The notes: generated by a model from the sequence alone, not told the origin. Positions 24,894-34,821 are shown, counted from the first letter of the stretch. The stretch: 64,000 bases of DNA from Rhizobiaceae bacterium (GCA_023953775.1 JAMLJD010000010.1:1-64000), one strand, 5' to 3'. Translations and numbers: made by a program.

Positions 24894-27557
24894 ATGGAAC
24901 TGGTCTTCCTCCTCGTCCTCGTCGTTCTCATGGCCGGCGCGCTCGCGTCCGGATACCCGGTCGCATTCGCGCTGCCGGGGTCCGCCATCGTCGCCGTGCT
25001 TCTGGCCGCCATCTGCGGCTATCTCTTCGCCGGCAATGTCGACGCCTATTTCGCGGTCGGCGGGCCGGGACAATGGCTTTCGGCCGGCGTCACCAATCTG
25101 CGAGGGGTCTACTGGGAACCTGAACGCGACACGCTCATAGCCATCCCGCTGTTCGTGTTCATGGGCATCATGCTGCAGCGGTCGAGGATCGCCGAGGACC
25201 TGCTCATCGCCATGGCCCAGCTTTTCGGCCCCATTCCGGGCGGCCTGGGCATCTCGGTCGTGTTCGTGGGCGCGCTCCTGGCCGCCACCACGGGCATCGT
25301 CGGCGCCACCGTCGTCGCTATGGGCCTGATCTCGCTGCCGGCGATGATGCGCAACAACTATTCGACGCCGCTGGCGACCGGCACGATCGCGGCATCGGGG
25401 ACGCTGGGACAGATCATCCCGCCGTCGATCGTGCTCATCATTCTCGCCGACCAGCTCGCCAGCGCATCGGACCAGGCCGGTACCGCGCGCACAGCACTCT
25501 ACAAGCAGGCGACCGGCGAACTCACGATGCCCAGCAGCTTCGCGGTCGCGCCCACGAGCGCCGGCGAGATGTTCCTCGGCGCCTTCGTGCCGGGCCTCGT
25601 CCTCGTCGTGCTCTACATGCTGTTCATCCTGGTGCGTGCCCTGATCAATCCGAAGGTGGCCCCTGCGGTGCCTTACGAGGGCAAGTACGACATCAGCTTC
25701 CTCGGCAAGGTCCTGCTGGCGCTCGTGCCGCCGCTGGCGCTCATCTTCATCGTGCTCGGCTCGATCATCGCGGGCGTGGCGACCGTCAATCAGGCCGGTG
25801 CGATCGGTGCGGCCGGCGCGCTGGTGATGGCCGGCTACAAACTCAAGGACGGCGAGAAACGCGCCTATTATCCGGCGATCATCGCCGTGGTCGCGATCGT
25901 GCTGATGGCGGTGATCCGCTCCCAGTTCCATGTCAATGTGAGGGCGATCAACACGAGTAACAACATGCTCGGCGTCGTGCTGATGGCGCTGGCGCTGGCG
26001 CTTCTGATGTTCTCGCTGGTGTGGAGTGGCTGGCGCGCCATTCGCATCGACAACACCATGTACGGCGTGATGGTCGAAACGGCGAAGACCACGTCGCTGG
26101 TGTTCATCATCCTGCTCGGCGCCGCGATGCTGACGGCCGCGTTCCGCTCGTTCGGCGGCGAGGATCTGGTGCGCGAGTTCCTGACCGGCCTGCCTGGCGG
26201 CTTCTGGTTCCAGTTCCTCGTGGTGATGGCCGTTATCTTCGTCCTCGGCTTCTTCCTCGACTTCATCGAGATCGCGGTGGTGGTGGTACCGATCGTTTCG
26301 CCGATCCTTCTGGCCGATCCCGGGGCCAACGTGACCGCCGTGTGGCTCGGTGTCATGATCGGGCTCAACATCCAGACCTCGTTCCTGACGCCGCCCTTCG
26401 GTTTCGCGCTGTTCTATCTGCGCGGAGTCGCCCCGGCGGCGGTCAGGACGATCCAGATCTACAAGGGTGTCATCGCGTTCATCCTGCTGCAGCTTGTCGC
26501 GCTGGCAATCGTCGCCTATGCGCCGCCGCTGGTGAACTATCTGCCGACCCGCGTCGCGCTGTTGTCGGAAACCGCGCCGCCGCCGCGCAATCCCGGCCTG
26601 CAGTATTGCGTCGACCGCTACGTGTTCGAGACCGTCGAAACACAAGGCGACGCTATTCGCGCGGCGCTTGCCAAGGCGGAGGCGCTGGACATCGGCGTGC
26701 TGTCGGAGCGCTATCAGAACGGCCTGCAGGAAGGCCTCAAGAACGCCAACGACGTCTTCGGTCTGATCGACGAGACGCGGACCGCGGAAGCGGCGGTCGC
26801 CGCCGCGACGCCGGAATACCAGCCTCTGCATCGCGTCGTGCGGGACCTGGAGCGCGACGCGCGCCGGCTCGATGCCGAGATCAGGGAGCTGCAGACGGAC
26901 GTGTCGCGCCTGCGCGGCGACGATCCGAAGATCGTCGCCCGGCGTGACCGGCTGACCGCGCGCATTGAGGAGCTGACGGCCGAAAGGGACGCCTTCCTGG
27001 CGCAGATCCCCGAAGAGTGGGACGCGGCGCACAAGGAATTCGCCAAGCTGACGCAGGCGGAAACGCGCGCCGGCAACGCCTATCGCAGGGCGGCCGACAA
27101 TGCTTACAAGCCGGTCGGCGAAGTGGTCGCGCTGCTCGAGGGCGCCAATGACCTTGCCGCGCTGCGCGCCCGCATCGCCGACGTTGCCGGTCGGGTTGCC
27201 GACGGCGAGCCGGATGACCTCGCCGACGAGCTGAGCGACCTGCAAGGTGAGACGGACGGGATTGCCGGCGCATCGGACGTGCGTTCCGCGCTGGGCGATG
27301 CGAGGCGGGCACTCGAAGGCGAGACACCGAACCGGGAGGCGGCATCCGACGCACTCGCAGAAGCGGTGTCGGTGGCTGACGCGGAACTCGAGTGGCGCCA
27401 GCCGGCGGCCGAAAAGCTCCTGCCGACGCTTGGCGCCTATGAGGAGACGATCCGGTCCAATATCGGGCTCAGGCAGTTGTCGCGCTTCCCGAGGGAACAG
27501 GCGCTTTACGTCGCGAGCTGCAACGCGGATCATCGCGATATTTCCCTGAACTTCTGA
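24894..27557 (+). CDS. TRAP transporter large permease (DctM) with C-terminal coiled-coil extension
   Basis: The sodium-driven transport subunit. Residues 1 to about 560 carry the DctM helices, with an enlarged central cytoplasmic or linker region (normal DctM is about 430 residues). Hallmarks are IIPPSIVLIILADQLASAS and the second repeat LGVMIGLNIQTSFLTPPFGFAL. Residues from about 560 to 887 form a soluble tail rich in charged residues: LERDARRLDAEIRELQTDV and RRDRLTARIEELTAERDAF are clear coiled-coil heptads, followed by DDLADELSDLQGE and an ordered-looking end. Such a tail is not part of the transport fold and may tether a partner. The preceding gap is short, so it is co-transcribed with dctQ. 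Confidence 0.92.
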   Translation: MELVFLLVLVVLMAGALASGYPVAFALPGSAIVAVLLAAICGYLFAGNVDAYFAVGGPGQWLSAGVTNLRGVYWEPERDTLIAIPLFVFMGIMLQRSRIAEDLLIAMAQLFGPIPGGLGISVVFVGALLAATTGIVGATVVAMGLISLPAMMRNNYSTPLATGTIAASGTLGQIIPPSIVLIILADQLASASDQAGTARTALYKQATGELTMPSSFAVAPTSAGEMFLGAFVPGLVLVVLYMLFILVRALINPKVAPAVPYEGKYDISFLGKVLLALVPPLALIFIVLGSIIAGVATVNQAGAIGAAGALVMAGYKLKDGEKRAYYPAIIAVVAIVLMAVIRSQFHVNVRAINTSNNMLGVVLMALALALLMFSLVWSGWRAIRIDNTMYGVMVETAKTTSLVFIILLGAAMLTAAFRSFGGEDLVREFLTGLPGGFWFQFLVVMAVIFVLGFFLDFIEIAVVVVPIVSPILLADPGANVTAVWLGVMIGLNIQTSFLTPPFGFALFYLRGVAPAAVRTIQIYKGVIAFILLQLVALAIVAYAPPLVNYLPTRVALLSETAPPPRNPGLQYCVDRYVFETVETQGDAIRAALAKAEALDIGVLSERYQNGLQEGLKNANDVFGLIDETRTAEAAVAAATPEYQPLHRVVRDLERDARRLDAEIRELQTDVSRLRGDDPKIVARRDRLTARIEELTAERDAFLAQIPEEWDAAHKEFAKLTQAETRAGNAYRRAADNAYKPVGEVVALLEGANDLAALRARIADVAGRVADGEPDDLADELSDLQGETDGIAGASDVRSALGDARRALEGETPNREAASDALAEAVSVADAELEWRQPAAEKLLPTLGAYEETIRSNIGLRQLSRFPREQALYVASCNADHRDISLNF

Positions 27558-27580
27558 CCGCTGCCTTCGGCCGCGGTCAG
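27554..27580 (+). terminator. Stem-loop at the end of the TRAP operon
   Basis: CTGACCGC-T-GCC (27554-27565) pairs with GGC-C-GCGGTCAG (27569-27580) apart from one mismatch, overlapping the dctM stop codon. No T-run follows, so termination strength is uncertain. The remaining 250 bases up to the next start show no other gene. Confidence 0.45.
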
Positions 27581-27834
27581 CGTGCCCGGTTCGGGTTTCG
27601 GGTTGCTGCCGCGCGTCGCATTGTCGGCGCCTGCACATGCGCTTGGTGAAAGGTCTTCCGCCTCGTTTGGCGGCGCTGCGTCGGGCCTGCGCCGGGGGTC
27701 GAAGGGTGCCGAGGCCGCTCTAAATTGTTGCGAATCGGGGATTTCCCGTTGACCTCCACCCAATCGCGCCGGACTATCGACGGCGTCGGTCGCACGTGCG
27801 GTTGCCGCAGACTGTCGATGAGGAGAATGCCTGG

Positions 27835-30800
27835 ATGACGCTTCACGACGTCACGCTCGACGACAAATACGACCTCGGCAAGGAACGCCTCTTCATCTCC
27901 GGTGCGCAGGCGATCATCCGGATGCTGATGATGCAGCGCGAGCGCGACCGCCTCGCGGGGCTGCGTACGGCCGGCTTCGTGTCGGGATATCGCGGCTCGC
28001 CGCTCGGCGGCCTCGACCAGCAGCTGTGGCGTGCCCGGCGGCAGCTCGAGAAATCGGACATCGTGTTCCAGCCCGGCCTCAACGAGGAACTTGCCGCCAC
28101 GGCCTGCTGGGGCTCGCAGCAGACCGAGCTTCTCGGCGAAGGCAGGTATGACGGCGTCTTCTCGGTCTGGTACGGCAAGGGTCCGGGCGTCGACCGGTCG
28201 GGCGATGTGTTCCGCCACGCCAATCTCGCCGGCTCATCGAAACATGGCGGCGTGCTGGCGCTGATGGGCGACGACCACACCGCCGAATCCTCCACCAATG
28301 CCCATGCCACCGAATTCGCCTTCGTCGACGCGATGGTGCCGATCTTCAATCCGGCCGGCGTCCAGGAACTGATCGATTACTGCCTCTACGGCTTCGCGCT
28401 GTCGCGTTTCGCGGGAACCTGGGCAGCGATCAAATGCGTCAAGGACAACATCGAATCGACCGCGTCGGTCGACGTGTCGCTTGATCGCCTGAACATCGTC
28501 CTGCCGGAAATCGATCTGCCGCCCGGCGGGCTCAACATTCGCCATGAACTCGACCAGTTCGGCCAGGAACAGCGGCTCCACGACTACAAGCGGGCCGCGG
28601 CGGCTGCATTCATTCGGGCCAACGGTCTCAACAGGATCGTCTACAAGGGTGGCAAGGCTCCGAAGATCGGCATCGCGACCATCGGCAAGAGCTATCTCGA
28701 TGTCCGTCAGGCGCTCGACGATCTCGGCATCGACGAGGCGACGGCGAACCGGCTTGGCGTGCGGCTATTCAAGATCGCCTGTCCGTGGCCGCTCGACTAC
28801 GAACACATCGCCGAATTCGCCAAAGGCCTGGAGACGATCATCGTCGTCGAGGAGAAGCGGTCGCTGATCGAAACGCAGCTTCGCGAGCATCTTTATGCCG
28901 CGCCGTCGCGCCCCGTGATCATCGGCAAGCGCGACGAACGCGGCGAGAAGCTGTTCGCCGCCGGCGGGGCGCTCGACCCCAACGATATCGCCATCGCGCT
29001 CGGTGAACGCGTGCTCAAGGCGGTCGGCCATTCCGACGAGATCGCGGCGCGGGTCAGCCGGCTGCGGCAATTCCAGGCGATGCTGGCCGATACGAAGGAC
29101 GTCGCGACGCGCACGCCCTATTTCTGCTCCGGCTGCCCGCACAACTCGTCGACCAAGGTTCCGGAGGGCTCGATCGCCGGCGGCGGCATCGGCTGTCACT
29201 TCATGGCGATCTGGATGGACCGCAGCACCGTCGGGTTCACCGCGATGGGCGGCGAGGGCGCGCAGTGGATCGGGCAGGCTCCGTTCTCCAAGCGCGAGCA
29301 TATGTTCCAGAACCTCGGCGACGGGACGTACAACCATTCCGGCTCACTGGCGTTGCGCTTCGCGCTCGCGAGCAATGCTAACATCACCTACAAGATCCTC
29401 TACAACGATGCGGTGGCGATGACGGGAGGCCAGCCGCATGAAGGCGGGCTGACCGTCGACATGATTGCCCGCCAGGTGCGCGCGGAAGGTGTCGACCGGA
29501 TCGCGATCGTGACCGACGAACCGGACAAATACGCCGGCAAGGCCGATTTCCCGGCAGGAGCGACGATCCACCATCGCGACGATCTCGACGCGGTGCAGCG
29601 CGAGCTGCGGACAGTCGAGGGTGTTTCCGTGCTGCTCTACGACCAGACCTGCGCGGCCGAGAAACGGCGGCGGCGCAAGCGCGGGACGTTTCCCGATCCG
29701 GACAAGCGCGTGATCATCAACGAGCTGGTCTGCGAGGGCTGCGGCGATTGCGGCGTCAAGTCGAACTGCGTGTCGGTCCAGCCAGTGGAGACCGAATTCG
29801 GCCGCAAGCGCACCATCGACCAGTCGAGCTGCAACAAGGACTTCTCCTGCGTCAACGGCTTCTGCCCGTCCTTCGTCACAGTGCATGGAGCCAAGCTGCG
29901 CAAGGCCGAGGGCAGGGCGGGCAATGCCGATCCGCTGGAAGGCGTACCCGCGCCGAAGCCCTTCGAGCTTACTGGTGCGGGCTGGTCGTCGATCATCGAC
30001 GGCATCGGCGGCACCGGTGTCGTGACCATCGGCGCCGTGCTCGGCATGGCCGCCCATCTCGAGGGCAAGGGCTGCGGCATCATCGACATGGCCGGGCTCG
30101 CCCAGAAGGGCGGGGCGGTGTTCACGCATCTGCGCATCGCGCGCACCCCGGACGACATCCATGCGATCCGCGTCTCGGCGGGCAAGGCGGACCTCGTTCT
30201 CGGCTGCGACCTCGTCGTGTCGGGCACCAAGAAGGTGCTCGCCTCGGTGCGCGAGAACGAGACGCTGTTCGTCGCCAACACGGCGGAGATCATGCCCGGC
30301 GACTTCGCGCGGTCGGCAGACTTCTCGCTGCCGGTCGAGCGGATCAAGCGTGCCGTCCGGGACGCCGCCGGTGAAGACAATGCGCATTTCTTCGATGCCA
30401 CGCGCGCGGCGGCCATTCTGTTCGGCAACTCGCTCGGCGCCAACATGTTCATGCTCGGCTTCGCCTATCAGAAGGGCGGGCTGCCGGTCTCGGCGGAAGC
30501 CGTCGAGAAGGCGATCGACCTCAACGGCCAGGCGGTGGAGATGAATGTCTCGGCGTTCCGCTGGGGGCGCAGGGCAGCCCACGACCCGGCATTCGTTCGA
30601 TCCCTGATGGAAGCCGGCCGCAGTGCGGCGCCGATGCCGCTCGCGCAGACGCTCGACGAGATCGTCGACCGCCGCGCGGCCTTTCTCACCGCCTATCAGA
30701 ATGCGGCTTACGCGCGGCGATATCGCGATGACGTGGAAGCGGTTCGCGCGGCCGAGGCGCGAGCGGTTCCGGGTTCGACCGTCGTGAGCGAGGCCGTGGC

Positions 30801-31311
30801 GCGCAACCTGTTCAAGCTGATGGCCATCAAGGACGAGTACGAGGTCGCGCGGCTCTACACCGACGGCAGTTTCAAGGCCCAGCTGGAGCGCCAGTTCTCG
30901 GACTACCAGACGCTCGAATTCCACCTGGCGCCGCCGATCATGGGACGCCGGGGTCCCGACGGGGTGCCCCGCAAGTCGAGCTTCGGCCCGTGGATGATGA
31001 CCGGGTTCCGGGTTCTTGCGGGGTTGAAGGGGCTTCGCGGGACAGTCCTCGACATATTCGGCTATTCGGCGGAGCGCCGGATGGAACGCGCGCTGCTTGC
31101 CACCTATCGGGGCGATCTCGACCTCATCCGCTCATCGCTGGCGACCGCGACGGTCGATGCCGCCGCGGCGCTCGCGTCCGTTCCGTCGGTCATCAGGGGC
31201 TACGGCTATATCAAGGAGGCCAATGCCGCGAAGGCGAACGCGGAACGCGAACGGCTTCTGGCCAGGCTCGCCGGTGGTTATTCCGAAGACAAGCTCGAGG
31301 CGGCGGAATAA
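27835..31311 (+). CDS. Indolepyruvate:ferredoxin oxidoreductase, fused alpha-beta form
   Basis: An oxidative decarboxylase of aryl-pyruvates (or branched 2-oxoacids) to acyl-CoA, using thiamine diphosphate and ferredoxin. The 1158-residue chain joins IorA and IorB. The N-terminal third is the pyrimidine-binding domain (FISGAQAIIRMLMMQ, TAGFVSGYRGSPLGG). The diphosphate-binding domain has GDGTYNHSGSLA at residue 495 and following. Cys-rich clusters from residue 633 (CEGCGDCGVKSNC, later CVNGFCPSF) bind Fe-S, and the gamma domain has DGIGGTGVVTIGAVLGMAA. The start at 27835 follows GAGGAG at 27820-27825; an in-frame ATG-like start at 27796 lacks a site. Oxygen-tolerant alphaproteobacteria use this fused form for aromatic amino acid breakdown. 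Confidence 0.95.
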   Translation: MTLHDVTLDDKYDLGKERLFISGAQAIIRMLMMQRERDRLAGLRTAGFVSGYRGSPLGGLDQQLWRARRQLEKSDIVFQPGLNEELAATACWGSQQTELLGEGRYDGVFSVWYGKGPGVDRSGDVFRHANLAGSSKHGGVLALMGDDHTAESSTNAHATEFAFVDAMVPIFNPAGVQELIDYCLYGFALSRFAGTWAAIKCVKDNIESTASVDVSLDRLNIVLPEIDLPPGGLNIRHELDQFGQEQRLHDYKRAAAAAFIRANGLNRIVYKGGKAPKIGIATIGKSYLDVRQALDDLGIDEATANRLGVRLFKIACPWPLDYEHIAEFAKGLETIIVVEEKRSLIETQLREHLYAAPSRPVIIGKRDERGEKLFAAGGALDPNDIAIALGERVLKAVGHSDEIAARVSRLRQFQAMLADTKDVATRTPYFCSGCPHNSSTKVPEGSIAGGGIGCHFMAIWMDRSTVGFTAMGGEGAQWIGQAPFSKREHMFQNLGDGTYNHSGSLALRFALASNANITYKILYNDAVAMTGGQPHEGGLTVDMIARQVRAEGVDRIAIVTDEPDKYAGKADFPAGATIHHRDDLDAVQRELRTVEGVSVLLYDQTCAAEKRRRRKRGTFPDPDKRVIINELVCEGCGDCGVKSNCVSVQPVETEFGRKRTIDQSSCNKDFSCVNGFCPSFVTVHGAKLRKAEGRAGNADPLEGVPAPKPFELTGAGWSSIIDGIGGTGVVTIGAVLGMAAHLEGKGCGIIDMAGLAQKGGAVFTHLRIARTPDDIHAIRVSAGKADLVLGCDLVVSGTKKVLASVRENETLFVANTAEIMPGDFARSADFSLPVERIKRAVRDAAGEDNAHFFDATRAAAILFGNSLGANMFMLGFAYQKGGLPVSAEAVEKAIDLNGQAVEMNVSAFRWGRRAAHDPAFVRSLMEAGRSAAPMPLAQTLDEIVDRRAAFLTAYQNAAYARRYRDDVEAVRAAEARAVPGSTVVSEAVARNLFKLMAIKDEYEVARLYTDGSFKAQLERQFSDYQTLEFHLAPPIMGRRGPDGVPRKSSFGPWMMTGFRVLAGLKGLRGTVLDIFGYSAERRMERALLATYRGDLDLIRSSLATATVDAAAALASVPSVIRGYGYIKEANAAKANAERERLLARLAGGYSEDKLEAAE

Positions 31312-31326
31312 CCGCCGCCGCGACGT

Positions 31327-31342
31327 CCCGCACCGGTGCGGG
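31327..31342. terminator. Perfect palindrome downstream of the indolepyruvate oxidoreductase gene
   Basis: CCCGCACCGGTGCGGG is a perfect 16-base palindrome 16 bases after the stop codon. A second short repeat (ATATCC-C-GGATAT) and a seven-T run (31379-31385) follow before the next gene. Termination is the likely role, but the T-run is too far for a textbook terminator. Confidence 0.4.
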
Positions 31343-31429
31343 TCAGGCGCACTCCACACATATCCCGGATATATAAGCTTTTTTTAATGCTGTTATGCGA
31401 AGGATGGTCGCCTAATCCGGGTTCGACTA

Positions 31430-33760
31430 GTGGTCAACAACAAAAGCAGAGATCCCGACGACATCTATGTGGGCTTTGTCCGGTCGTTGTTTAACGAACC
31501 CGGCATCCTGCTCATAGGTGCCTTCGTACATTTTCTGATCGGCCTGCTTGTCTATCACCATTCGCAGGACACGATATACATCGTGCTTGCCTTCGGGATG
31601 CTGGTGGGTGGTCTTTACCGCTACCAGATCATCAAGCGCGGCAAGGTCGCCAGGATCGACGACATCGAAACCGCCCGCCAATGGGAGCGGCTCTATCTGA
31701 TCGGAGGCACGATTCAGGGCTTCGTCGCGGGGCTCTTCGCGTTCGTAAGCCTCTACTGGTCGCCTGACATATTCGGCGAGATCGCCGCCGTTTCGGTGCT
31801 GATGGGCTCGACGGTGACGATCGCCGGCCGGAATTACGGGTCGCGCGCGATGGTGACGATCCTGACGATCTCGGTCGTCGCGCCGATCGCGGTCGGCCTG
31901 ATGCTCAAGGGCGACGTCCACCACATCGTGCTCGGGCTCTACATCATCCCGTTCATGGTGGTGATCACCAAGGTCGCCAGCCAGGTTCGCAGCGTCCTGT
32001 TCACCGCGATCAGTGAGCAGAAGAAGGCGACGCGGCTGGCGCAACGGTTCAATCGCGCCCTCAACACCATGTCGCACGGCCTGGTCATGCTGAGCCCGGA
32101 GGGACGCGTGGTGGTCGCCAATTCGGAAGCCGCGCAGCTCATGCGCGTGAAAAATGGCGACAAGCTGCTCGGCCGTTCGCTGAGGGCTGTGCTCATGCGC
32201 GGCGTGGCTGGCGGGCTTTTGAGCCAGAAGGACGCCCGCTTCGCCGAGAGCCAGCTCACCCGCGCTCTGCGCGAAGGTCGCGACCGCAAGCTGCTTCTGC
32301 GGTTTTCCAACGGCCGACATTTCGAGTTTTCCGCGCGCGAGGGTCACGACGACCTCGGCGTGATCATCTTCGAAGACGTCACGCAGCGGGTGGCGGCGGA
32401 AGAGAAGATCCGCTTCATGGCGCGCTACGACAATCTGACAGGCTTGCCGAACCGCGCCTATTTCCACGAGTCGGTAGGCGAGGCGATGGGGGCAGGCGAC
32501 CGCAATCGGTATTGCGGCATCGCCGTCTTCGATCTGGACGATTTCAAGAGCGTCAACGACACGCTCGGCCATCCGGTGGGAGACGGCCTGATCTACGCGG
32601 TTGCCGAAAAGCTGGCTGTGTTCGCCTCCGACGACGTCAAGGTCAGCCGGTTCGGCGGCGACGAGTTCATGCTCTACTTCGACCATGTCGCCGACCGCGC
32701 CGAGTTCGGAACGATGCTTGACGACATCTTCGCTTCGGTGCTGGGCGACGTCGACGTGGCAGGCCACTCACTGCGTGTGCAGGTGAGCGCCGGCGCCGTG
32801 TTCCAGCGCGTCCAGGATACCGACGTCGACGAGATGATCGTCAAGGCCGACCTGGCGCTCTACAAGGCGAAGGAGCAGGGCAAGAACGGCTGGTGCCTGT
32901 TCGAGCAGGTGATGGACGCGGCGTTCCGCAACCGCCAGGTGATGAAGGCCGACCTGCGCAATGCGATCGAGACGAAGTCCCTTCGGGTGGTCTATCAGCC
33001 GATCGTGGCGATGGAGACGATGCGCATCGCAAGCTGCGAAGCGCTGTGCCGCTGGGATCATCCGGAGATGGGACCGATCTCGCCGGCTGTCTTCATTCCG
33101 CTGGCCGAGGAAATGGGCATCATCGCGCAGATCAGCGAGTTCGTCCTCGGCGCGGCCTGCCGGGAATGCATGAACTGGCCCGATCAGATCAGCGTGTCGG
33201 TCAACCTTTCGGCGAAGGACTTCCGCGACCGTGACATCGTCGACAAGGTGCGCGCCGCGCTTGCTGAATCCGGGCTTGCTCCGCATCGCCTTGAAATCGA
33301 AGTTACCGAAACAGCGCTGCTCGACGACAAGTCTTCGACGCGCCAGTATCTCGAGGAACTCAAGGCACTCGGGGTCGGCATCGCGCTCGACGATTTCGGC
33401 ACCGGATATTCGAGCCTCAGCTATCTTCACACGCTGCCGCTCGACAAGGTGAAGATCGACCGCAGCTTCCTGATGGACGTGACGCGCAGCGACCGTTCGC
33501 TCGAACTGCTCAAGGGCATCGTCAACCTGTCGCGGCCGCTCGGCCTTGCCGTGACGATCGAGGGGGTCGAAACGTTCGACCAGCTCAAGATCCTTGAACA
33601 TATCGTCAAGCCGGATCTCGTCCAGGGCTTCCTGTTCGGCTCGGCATTGACCCCCTCCGGCATCCAGACGATGTCGAACACGGTCTGGCCGTTCGCGGCC
33701 GAAGCCGAGGAGACGGGGCAGACGCCGGCAGCCGCGCTGGTCGCCCGCGCCGGACACTGA
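31430..33760 (+). CDS. Membrane GGDEF-EAL protein (cyclic di-GMP turnover) with PAS domain
   Basis: A 776-residue signalling protein that makes or breaks cyclic di-GMP. The first 190 residues hold about five to six membrane helices (for example GILLIGAFVHFLIGLLVYH). A PAS domain follows (ALNTMSHGLVMLSPEGRVV). The diguanylate cyclase domain has an intact GGDEF at residues 409-413 in SRFGGDEFMLYF. The phosphodiesterase domain has EAL at 537-539 (SCEALCRWDHP), plus NLSAKDF, DDFGTGYSSLSYL and KIDRSF, so both sites look active. The start is GTG at 31430. It precedes the FeeM-like and Crp/Fnr genes, which suggests a local signalling block, but it has its own upstream region. Confidence 0.95.
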   Translation: MVNNKSRDPDDIYVGFVRSLFNEPGILLIGAFVHFLIGLLVYHHSQDTIYIVLAFGMLVGGLYRYQIIKRGKVARIDDIETARQWERLYLIGGTIQGFVAGLFAFVSLYWSPDIFGEIAAVSVLMGSTVTIAGRNYGSRAMVTILTISVVAPIAVGLMLKGDVHHIVLGLYIIPFMVVITKVASQVRSVLFTAISEQKKATRLAQRFNRALNTMSHGLVMLSPEGRVVVANSEAAQLMRVKNGDKLLGRSLRAVLMRGVAGGLLSQKDARFAESQLTRALREGRDRKLLLRFSNGRHFEFSAREGHDDLGVIIFEDVTQRVAAEEKIRFMARYDNLTGLPNRAYFHESVGEAMGAGDRNRYCGIAVFDLDDFKSVNDTLGHPVGDGLIYAVAEKLAVFASDDVKVSRFGGDEFMLYFDHVADRAEFGTMLDDIFASVLGDVDVAGHSLRVQVSAGAVFQRVQDTDVDEMIVKADLALYKAKEQGKNGWCLFEQVMDAAFRNRQVMKADLRNAIETKSLRVVYQPIVAMETMRIASCEALCRWDHPEMGPISPAVFIPLAEEMGIIAQISEFVLGAACRECMNWPDQISVSVNLSAKDFRDRDIVDKVRAALAESGLAPHRLEIEVTETALLDDKSSTRQYLEELKALGVGIALDDFGTGYSSLSYLHTLPLDKVKIDRSFLMDVTRSDRSLELLKGIVNLSRPLGLAVTIEGVETFDQLKILEHIVKPDLVQGFLFGSALTPSGIQTMSNTVWPFAAEAEETGQTPAAALVARAGH

Positions 33761-33877
33761 GCTTCATACAACTTCGAAGATGCCTGTATTCGCCCTCTAC
33801 TCCGGCTTTTCATGCCGGCGGCGATGTTAAGGTTAACGATACGTAAATCGGATCGAATCGATTTTCGCCTTTACTCG

Positions 33878-33893
33878 TACCGGCGTTCCGGTA
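33878..33893. promoter_or_regulatory. Inverted repeat upstream of the FeeM-like gene
   Basis: TACCGG-CGTT-CCGGTA is a perfect six-base inverted repeat 44 bases before the ATG at 33937, where an activator or repressor site would be expected. The neighbouring Crp/Fnr protein is one candidate binder, but the repeat does not match the TGTGA or TTGAT consensus. Confidence 0.4.
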
Positions 33894-33936
33894 GGCTTTC
33901 CGTGCGGCGGTAAGAGTTAAGGTACGGGGAGTTTCC

Positions 33937-34719
33937 ATGGCTGACGAACCAGTGACGCTGCGTGCGGCGACCCATCCGCCGGCGACAGCCGCGGTCGAGC
34001 CGATTTCCGGATTCGCGCGCAATGTCTCCAGGCTGCTCGAGACCATCGAGTATCGCCGCTGCGAGTCCGGCGAAGATCTCGAGGCGATCTACCAGCTCCG
34101 CTACAAGGCGTATCGCCTCTACGGCTTCGTTCCGAGGCTGGCGAACCGCATGGTTTCGGACGAGCTGGACGATGCGGTGAACTGCTACCGCTACGGCGTC
34201 TTCATCGACAACCGGCTGGTCAGCACGCTGCGGCTGCACCACATCACGCCGCAGGAGCCGTTCGGCCCCGTGATGACGGTGTTCGACGACATCCTCGGCC
34301 CGCGGCTCGACAGGGGCGAGACGTTCGTCAATCCCAGCCAGTTCGCCGCCGATCCGGAATGGACGAACGTCCATCGCACGCTGCCTTACGTGACGTTGCG
34401 CCTCGCGGTGATGTCGAACGAGTATTTCAAGTCGACGAGCTGCGTTTGCATGATTCGCGACGAGCATACGGCGTTCTATCGGCGCATCTTCGGCTCGGAG
34501 CAGGTCGGGGCGGCACGCGTCTATCAGCCTATCTCTGTGCCGCTGATGCTGTTCGATTCCGACTGCGCGACAAACCTCGCCAGGACGATCGAACGGTTCC
34601 CCTTCTTCAAGTCGACACCGCTCGAACAGCGCATGATGTTCGCGCGGCCGCCGCGCGGCGAGCTTTCGCCGCTCACCGTGCTGCCGACGGCCAAGTACCT
34701 GCTCGACACCGCCGCCTGA
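33937..34719 (+). CDS. FeeM-like N-acyl amino acid synthase / acyl-homoserine-lactone-synthase-fold protein
   Basis: A 260-residue protein of the GNAT-related fold shared by LuxI-type autoinducer synthases and N-acyl amino acid synthases (FeeM). Conserved features are the N-terminal EAIYQLRYKAYRLYGFVP (compare the R-x-x-x-F/Y-x-x-x-G entry of LuxI), VFIDNRLVSTLRLHHI (acyl-ACP side), FVNPSQFAADPEW and LPYVTLRLAVMSNEYFKST, and the acceptor-side CVCMIRDEHTAFYRRIFG. FeeM-type enzymes join an acyl chain from acyl carrier protein to an amino acid such as tyrosine. The actual product here is unknown. It lies 102 bases before a Crp/Fnr regulator on the same strand. The family call is from pattern, not a search. 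Confidence 0.72.
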   Translation: MADEPVTLRAATHPPATAAVEPISGFARNVSRLLETIEYRRCESGEDLEAIYQLRYKAYRLYGFVPRLANRMVSDELDDAVNCYRYGVFIDNRLVSTLRLHHITPQEPFGPVMTVFDDILGPRLDRGETFVNPSQFAADPEWTNVHRTLPYVTLRLAVMSNEYFKSTSCVCMIRDEHTAFYRRIFGSEQVGAARVYQPISVPLMLFDSDCATNLARTIERFPFFKSTPLEQRMMFARPPRGELSPLTVLPTAKYLLDTAA

Positions 34720-34821
34720 CCTGCGGCATTTGTAGGCGGCAGATCGCCTTGTCATTTCACCGTGCCGTGTCCATAACCGGCTGAAGCGGACCGATATCGT
34801 CCGCGCAGGTCAAGGAATGGA

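Noticed and set aside
24804-27638. Long minus-strand frame of 944 codons opposite dctM
   Set aside because: The product is low-complexity (Arg, His, Asp, Gln) with no hydrophobic pattern, as expected antisense to a membrane-protein gene.
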